Assembly (NCBI RefSeq): GCF_001426585.1
Contig: NZ_LMEI01000006.1
Span: 610,956-674,955 of the forward strand
Direction: 5' to 3'
Source: Streptomyces sp. Root431
GTDB lineage: Bacteria; Actinomycetota; Actinomycetes; Streptomycetales; Streptomycetaceae
Length of the DNA: 64,000 bases
Made by a program: the position numbers and the translations under genes. This document shows positions 60,427-64,000 of the stretch, one piece after another. How positions within the stretch are numbered: the stretch's first letter is position 1; each line of letters opens with the position of its first letter. The notes under the pieces are model-generated. The model was not told the DNA's origin, made no database searches, and saw only the letters and a list, made by a program, of their open reading frames with translations.

Positions 60427-61196
60427 TCCCACAGGGGGCGCGCCTGGAACCAGCCCGCGAGGTGGCCCCCGATCTGGCCGCGGGTGAGGAGCGCCGTCTC
60501 CCGGTCGATCAGCTGCGGGGTGCCCGCCGCCATCGCGAGGAGCTGCGCCTGGCAGGAGCGCTCCATGGTCACGAACCACCACACGGCCTCGGCGACGGAG
60601 TGGCCGACCGTCAGAAGGCCGTGGTTCTTGAGGATGACGGCCTTGTGCTCGCCCAGGGCCTTCGCGACCCGCTCGCCCTCCTCGGTCTCGTTCACCACGC
60701 CGCGGTAGTCGTCGTAGATGCCGTGGTCCTCGAAGAAGGCGCACGCGTCCTGCGTGATCGGGTCCAGCGGGATGCCGAGGCTGGAGAACGCCTTGCCGTG
60801 CAGGGAGTGCGAGTGCGCGGCGGCGACGGCGTCGGGCCGGGCGGCGTGGACGCGCGAGTGGATGACGAACGCGGCCCGGTTCACGGGCCTGCGCCCTTCG
60901 AGGACGGTCCCCTCGTGGTCCACGAGGATCAGGTCCGAGGCCTTGATCTGACTGAAGCTCATCCCGAACGGGTTGACCCAGAAGGCGTTCGGGTCGCCGG
61001 GATCGCGGACGGTGATGTGCCCGGCGACCCCCTCGGAGAATCCGAACCTCCCGAAGATCCGGAACCCGGCGGCGAGCTGCTCCTTGCGGTACGCGCGCTC
61101 CTCCTCGACGGTGTCGAAGGCGGGCGGCAGCGGCAGGACGACCCCGTCGGGCAGCGGCCCGACGGCGGCGGCGAGCGCGGGCGGCACGGTGCTCAT
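60390..61196 (-). CDS. Class II aldolase/adducin-family protein
   Basis: This 268-aa protein starts at ATG 61196 behind GAGGAG. It has the zinc-ligand pattern of class II aldolases: ITVRDPGDPNAFWVNPFG, HSHSLHGKAFSSLG (two His), and LKNHGLLTVG with the third His. Members cleave or epimerise sugar phosphates (fuculose- or ribulose-type). It lacks the kinase or isomerase neighbours of sugar pathways. Its 3' end overlaps the TetR gene. Operator repeats lie just upstream of its start. Confidence 0.92.
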   Translation of the reverse strand: MSTVPPALAAAVGPLPDGVVLPLPPAFDTVEEERAYRKEQLAAGFRIFGRFGFSEGVAGHITVRDPGDPNAFWVNPFGMSFSQIKASDLILVDHEGTVLEGRRPVNRAAFVIHSRVHAARPDAVAAAHSHSLHGKAFSSLGIPLDPITQDACAFFEDHGIYDDYRGVVNETEEGERVAKALGEHKAVILKNHGLLTVGHSVAEAVWWFVTMERSCQAQLLAMAAGTPQLIDRETALLTRGQIGGHLAGWFQARPLWDQITASDPDLFG

Positions 61197-61237
61197 GGCG
61201 GCTCCTCGGTGAGGGGGTGGGGCACGGCGCGCCAAAA

Positions 61238-61259
61238 GATACAGAGATGTATCCGATAC
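61238..61259. promoter_or_regulatory. TetR operator pair before the aldolase
   Basis: GATACA-GAGA-TGTATC (61238-61253) is a perfect inverted repeat. It overlaps a second palindrome GTATC-C-GATAC (61249-61259). Such overlapping GTATC-type half sites are typical of AcrR/TetR operators. The TetR gene at 59770 is the natural candidate. Confidence 0.7.
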
Positions 61260-61312
61260 GACAATGGATCACTTCGGCTCGTGCAGGACGAGCTGCGCGT
61301 GGGTGGGCCGCG

Positions 61313-62128
61313 TCATGCGGTCGGCGCCCCGAAGCGGGCCAGGTAGTGCCACACCTTCTTCACGCCCTGGGGGTCGTGGTCCCCGGAAGCGGCCGCCTCC
61401 TGCACGATCCGCGGGTCCAGGACCCCGTCGACGGCGATCCGGGCGCCCAGCTCGACGTACTCCGGTCCCCGGAACCCGGGATACCGCCGCAGCTCCTCGA
61501 CGGGCAGTCGGAACCCGCCGTGCCACTCGACGGCACACGGCAGCAGCCTGGCCGCCGCCTCCACCGCCGTGCCCCGGTGGCTCGGGTCCAGGACCAGTGC
61601 CTCCACGTCGCGTCCGATCACGACGGGCCCGTGGATGTGCGCCTCGACGTAGTCGTCGAGCAGGTCCCGTCCGTCGGCCTCGGCCATGGCGACCAGCCGC
61701 ATGCGGGAGGCGACGCCGAAGTCCGTGGGCTCCAGATGACTGTCCGGATAGCAGAACGAGGCCCGCTCCACGACCGGTGCCGCCAGCCGCAGATGGGCGG
61801 AGCCGAAGCGGGGAGCGGCGCCGAAGGGGCGGTTGCGGAAGTCCAGCGCCCCGTAGACCGGCCGCCTGTGCGGGGGAGCCGCGTCGTAGGCCCCGCCGAA
61901 TAACCGGCTCTCCCAGCGCCAGCGGTCCCCGCCGGGCCGGGCGGTGAGGCCGGCATTGCTCGTGCCGGTCACGAACTGGGAGCGGTAGACGCCGTCGACC
62001 GCGAGCAGGTCGAGGAAGTGCGGGTGGAAGTTGATCGTGACCCGCAGGGCCGGGTCGAGCGGATCGCCGGTGGAGCGGCCGGCCACATGGGCGAGCGCCT
62101 GGACTGCGTGGTCGTGAAGGGGTGTCAT
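61313..62128 (-). CDS. DUF3626-family protein
   Basis: This 271-aa soluble protein has the DUF3626 pattern: LRVTINFHPHFLDLLAVDGV, SQFVTGTSNAGLTARPGGDR, WRWESRLFGGAYDAAP, and AAPRFGSAHLRL. The late DDYVEAHIHGPV and AVEWHGGFRL follow. The family is uncharacterised, with conserved His and Asp/Glu that suggest an enzyme. It lies on the same strand upstream of the aldolase, 116 bp away, and could be cotranscribed with it in part. Confidence 0.88.
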   Translation of the reverse strand: MTPLHDHAVQALAHVAGRSTGDPLDPALRVTINFHPHFLDLLAVDGVYRSQFVTGTSNAGLTARPGGDRWRWESRLFGGAYDAAPPHRRPVYGALDFRNRPFGAAPRFGSAHLRLAAPVVERASFCYPDSHLEPTDFGVASRMRLVAMAEADGRDLLDDYVEAHIHGPVVIGRDVEALVLDPSHRGTAVEAAARLLPCAVEWHGGFRLPVEELRRYPGFRGPEYVELGARIAVDGVLDPRIVQEAAASGDHDPQGVKKVWHYLARFGAPTA

Positions 62129-62199
62129 CGGGGCAGCATGCCCGCGCGGCGGGGCTTGCGGGGAGGGGGCGGCGCTGGCTACGGTCGGGGTGAGGAGTG

Positions 62200-62215
62200 T
62201 AGAAAGCGCTTTCTA
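62200..62215. promoter_or_regulatory. Perfect LacI-type palindrome TAGAAAGCGCTTTCTA
   Basis: A 16-bp perfect palindrome with the central GCGC typical of LacI/GalR-family operators. It lies 72 bp upstream of the ThuA gene start and about 70 bp from the DUF3626 start. No LacI-family gene is in the window, so the regulator is elsewhere. Confidence 0.75.
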
Positions 62216-62286
62216 TCCGTCTTCTCGGGGCCGGCCTCGTCCCTCCCCCGCCCCTCCGCCGAACCGCAACCCCAGGAGTCCACCGC

Positions 62287-62946
62287 GTGCCCACCGCCGA
62301 CGTGCTGATCTACACCCGCACCACCGGGTACCGCCACGACTCGATCCCCGCCGGCGCCGCCGCCCTCGCCGGGATCGCCCGCGAGCAGGGCTGGGGGGCC
62401 GAGATCACGGAGGACCCGGAAGCCTTCACGCCCGGACGGCTCGCCCGGTGCGCCGCCGTCGTGCTGCTCTCCACCACCGGCACCGTCCTGACGCCCGAGG
62501 GGCGCGCCGCCTTCGCCGCGTACCTCCGGGACGGCGGCGCCCTCCTCGCCGTCCACGCGGCGGCCAACGCCGAGCCGGACTGGCCCTTCTACGGCGAGCT
62601 CCTCGGCACCCGCTTCGACGGCCACCCGGAGATCCAGCCGGGCACCGTGCTCGTCGAGGACCCCGCCCATCCGGCGACGGCTCCGCTCCCGGAGAGCTGG
62701 GCCTGGACCGACGAGTGGTACAACTTCACCTCCAACCCGCGAGGGGCGGGCGTGCGGGTCCTCGCGCGGGCCGACGAGACCTCGTACAGCGGCGGTACTC
62801 TCGGCGACGACCATCCGCTGGTGTGGTGCCGGGGGGTGGACCGGGGGCGCGTCTTCTTCACCGCGCTGGGGCACTCCTCGGAGGCGTACGACGACCCGGC
62901 CTTCCGCGCCCACATCTCGGGCGCACTGTCCTGGCTGACCGCCTGA
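62287..62946 (+). CDS. ThuA-domain protein
   Basis: This 219-aa protein starts at GTG 62287 with AGGAG 9 nt upstream. It is a stand-alone ThuA-like class I GATase-fold protein: VLIYTRTTGYRHDSIPAG, GALLAVHAAANAEPDWPFYG, SWAWTDEWYNFTSNPRG, and DDHPLVWCRGVDRGRVFFTA. It matches the N-terminal domain of the secreted protein at 14231 but has no signal peptide, so it acts in the cytoplasm. ThuA proteins are linked to trehalose or keto-sugar use. A LacI-type palindrome upstream suggests sugar control. A hairpin follows. Confidence 0.92.
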   Translation: MPTADVLIYTRTTGYRHDSIPAGAAALAGIAREQGWGAEITEDPEAFTPGRLARCAAVVLLSTTGTVLTPEGRAAFAAYLRDGGALLAVHAAANAEPDWPFYGELLGTRFDGHPEIQPGTVLVEDPAHPATAPLPESWAWTDEWYNFTSNPRGAGVRVLARADETSYSGGTLGDDHPLVWCRGVDRGRVFFTALGHSSEAYDDPAFRAHISGALSWLTA

Positions 62947-62951
62947 CCGCC

Positions 62952-62992
62952 TGACCGCCTGACCGCACGTCCTCGCGGCGGTCAGGCGGTCA
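62952..62992 (+). terminator. Terminator after the ThuA gene
   Basis: A perfect 15-bp stem (62952-62966 with 62978-62992) has an 11-nt loop. The left arm is built of the repeat TGACCGCC, of which an extra copy overlaps the stop codon. Confidence 0.85.
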
Positions 62993-63074
62993 CCCCACCG
63001 CCCCGCCCCTGTTGCGCCGTCGCGTCCGGCGCGGGAGGTTGCCGGTGGGGGCCGATGGCAGGAGGAGAGACGTC

Positions 63075-64000
63075 ATGGGCATCGCCACGGTGAACCCCGC
63101 GACGGGTGAGACGCTGCGCACCTACGAGGCCCACGGGCCCGAGGAGGTCGAGCGGCGCATCGCCGCCGCGCACGAGGCGTACCGCCAGTACCGCACCACG
63201 TCCTTTGCCGAGCGCGCCCGCCTGATGCGGGCCGCCGCGACCCTCCTCGACGAGGACGTCGAGGACATCGCCCGGACCATGACGGTCGAGATGGGCAAGC
63301 CGATCGCCGCCGCCCGCGCCGAGGCCGCCAAGTGCGCCAAGGCCATGCGCTGGTACGCCCGCAACGCCGAGGAGCTGCTCGCCGACGAGCACCCGGCCGA
63401 GAGCGACGTCCAGGACTCCGGCGCCGACCTGGCCCGCGTCCACTACCGGCCCCTCGGCCCGATCCTCGCCGTCATGCCGTGGAACTTCCCGCTCTGGCAG
63501 GTGATCCGCTTCGCCGCGCCCGCCCTCATGGCGGGCAACACCGGTCTCCTCAAGCACGCGTCGAACGTGCCGAGGACCGCCCTCTACCTCGGCGACCTGT
63601 TCCGCCGCGCCGGATACCCGGACGGCTGCTTCCAGACGCTCCTCATCGGCTCGCGCGACGTCGAGGCCGTCCTCCGGGACCCCCGGGTCGTGGCCGCCAC
63701 CCTCACCGGCAGCGAACCCGCCGGCCGGGCCGTCGCCGCCGTCGCGGGCGACGAGGTGAAGAAGACCGTCCTGGAGCTGGGCGGCAGCGACCCGTACATC
63801 GTCATGCCCTCCGCCGACATCGTGCGGGCGGTGAAGACCGCCGTCACCGCGCGCGTGCAGAACAACGGCCAGTCCTGCATCGCCGCCAAGCGGTTCATCG
63901 TCCACCACGACGTCTACGACGACTTCGCCGAGCGCTTCGCCGCCGCCATGAACGCCCTCACCGTGGGCGACCCCCTCGACGAGTCCACCGACGTCGGCCC
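63075..64000 (+). CDS. NAD(P)-dependent aldehyde dehydrogenase, succinate-semialdehyde type (3' end outside window)
   Basis: The first 308 codons of an ALDH-family enzyme start at ATG 63075 behind GGAGGAG. It shows VMPWNFPLWQVIRFAAPALM, the cofactor loop LTGSEPAGRAV, catalytic Glu in LELGGSDPYIV and catalytic Cys in NNGQSCIAAKRF. The N-terminal NPATGETL and KCAKAMRWYARNAEELLADE are typical of the GabD-like succinate-semialdehyde dehydrogenases. The frame is still open at the window end. The exact substrate is inferred from family only. Confidence 0.92.
   Translation, partial: MGIATVNPATGETLRTYEAHGPEEVERRIAAAHEAYRQYRTTSFAERARLMRAAATLLDEDVEDIARTMTVEMGKPIAAARAEAAKCAKAMRWYARNAEELLADEHPAESDVQDSGADLARVHYRPLGPILAVMPWNFPLWQVIRFAAPALMAGNTGLLKHASNVPRTALYLGDLFRRAGYPDGCFQTLLIGSRDVEAVLRDPRVVAATLTGSEPAGRAVAAVAGDEVKKTVLELGGSDPYIVMPSADIVRAVKTAVTARVQNNGQSCIAAKRFIVHHDVYDDFAERFAAAMNALTVGDPLDESTDVG

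Overview
The window is very GC-rich (about 70% or more by eye), uses GTG and TTG starts freely, and carries SARP/AfsR, streptophobe, DUF6777, mycothiol-type, MocR and DUF1876 families. Together these point to a Streptomyces chromosome. I see no rRNA, tRNA, CRISPR array, IS element or phage gene. Most of the window is ordinary Streptomyces housekeeping and accessory sequence. The exception is a long co-directional block at 7.6-26.0 kb.

Layout. 1-6.4 kb: a glycosyltransferase fused in frame to a methyltransferase (cut by the window edge), a double-GNAT acetyltransferase, an AhpD-like protein, and a large SARP/NB-ARC/TPR regulator with a pentapeptide-repeat tail. 6.4-17.8 kb: a divergent ROK regulator faces an operon that starts leaderless. 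That operon holds a Gfo/Idh/MocA dehydrogenase, a complete ribose-type (CUT2) ABC importer, an epimerase, and a 1187-aa secreted ThuA/PQQ-sugar-dehydrogenase/PKD/CBM/ricin protein, and it ends in two hairpins. 17.9-26.0 kb: a tightly coupled seven-gene unit containing an Ebo-type cluster: epimerase, myo-inositol-phosphate-synthase-like cyclase, EboC (UbiA-like), a TIM-barrel/EboA fusion, EboB, EboE and EboF, closed by a hairpin. 26.1-33.2 kb: a P450, a lipoprotein pair, a MerR/SDR divergon with a textbook 19-bp-spacer promoter, an MFS exporter with a small coupled ORF, an APH-like kinase and a SnoaL-like pseudogene remnant. 33.2-45.2 kb: an RCK/NAD-binding membrane protein, an NTF2-like protein, a GlxA-type regulator with a divergent quinone-type reductase, argG under an ARG box, an MDMPI-like enzyme, DUF1876, CBS-BON, a secreted beta-propeller and a secreted M19-like dipeptidase. 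45.2-52.1 kb: TetR, GntR, a CoA transferase and glutaryl-CoA-dehydrogenase-like pair, an FBP-domain protein, MocR, a 43-aa ORF and a universal stress protein. 52.1-64 kb: DUF6777, a repeat-filled divergent promoter region, a streptophobe protein, an FHA-ABC/SH3-like/Ser-Thr-kinase operon, TetR with a class II aldolase, DUF3626, a second ThuA protein behind a perfect LacI-type palindrome, and the start of an aldehyde dehydrogenase.

How it may work together (inference). The ROK regulator probably controls import and oxidation of a sugar or cyclitol by the ABC and Gfo/Idh genes. The adjacent Ebo unit probably builds a cyclitol- or sugar-derived, possibly prenylated molecule. The Ebo family is known from cyanobacterial scytonemin-precursor export, where the cyclase slot is a 3-dehydroquinate-synthase-like protein. 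Here that slot holds a myo-inositol-phosphate-synthase-like protein. This is the best candidate for an undescribed system in the window.
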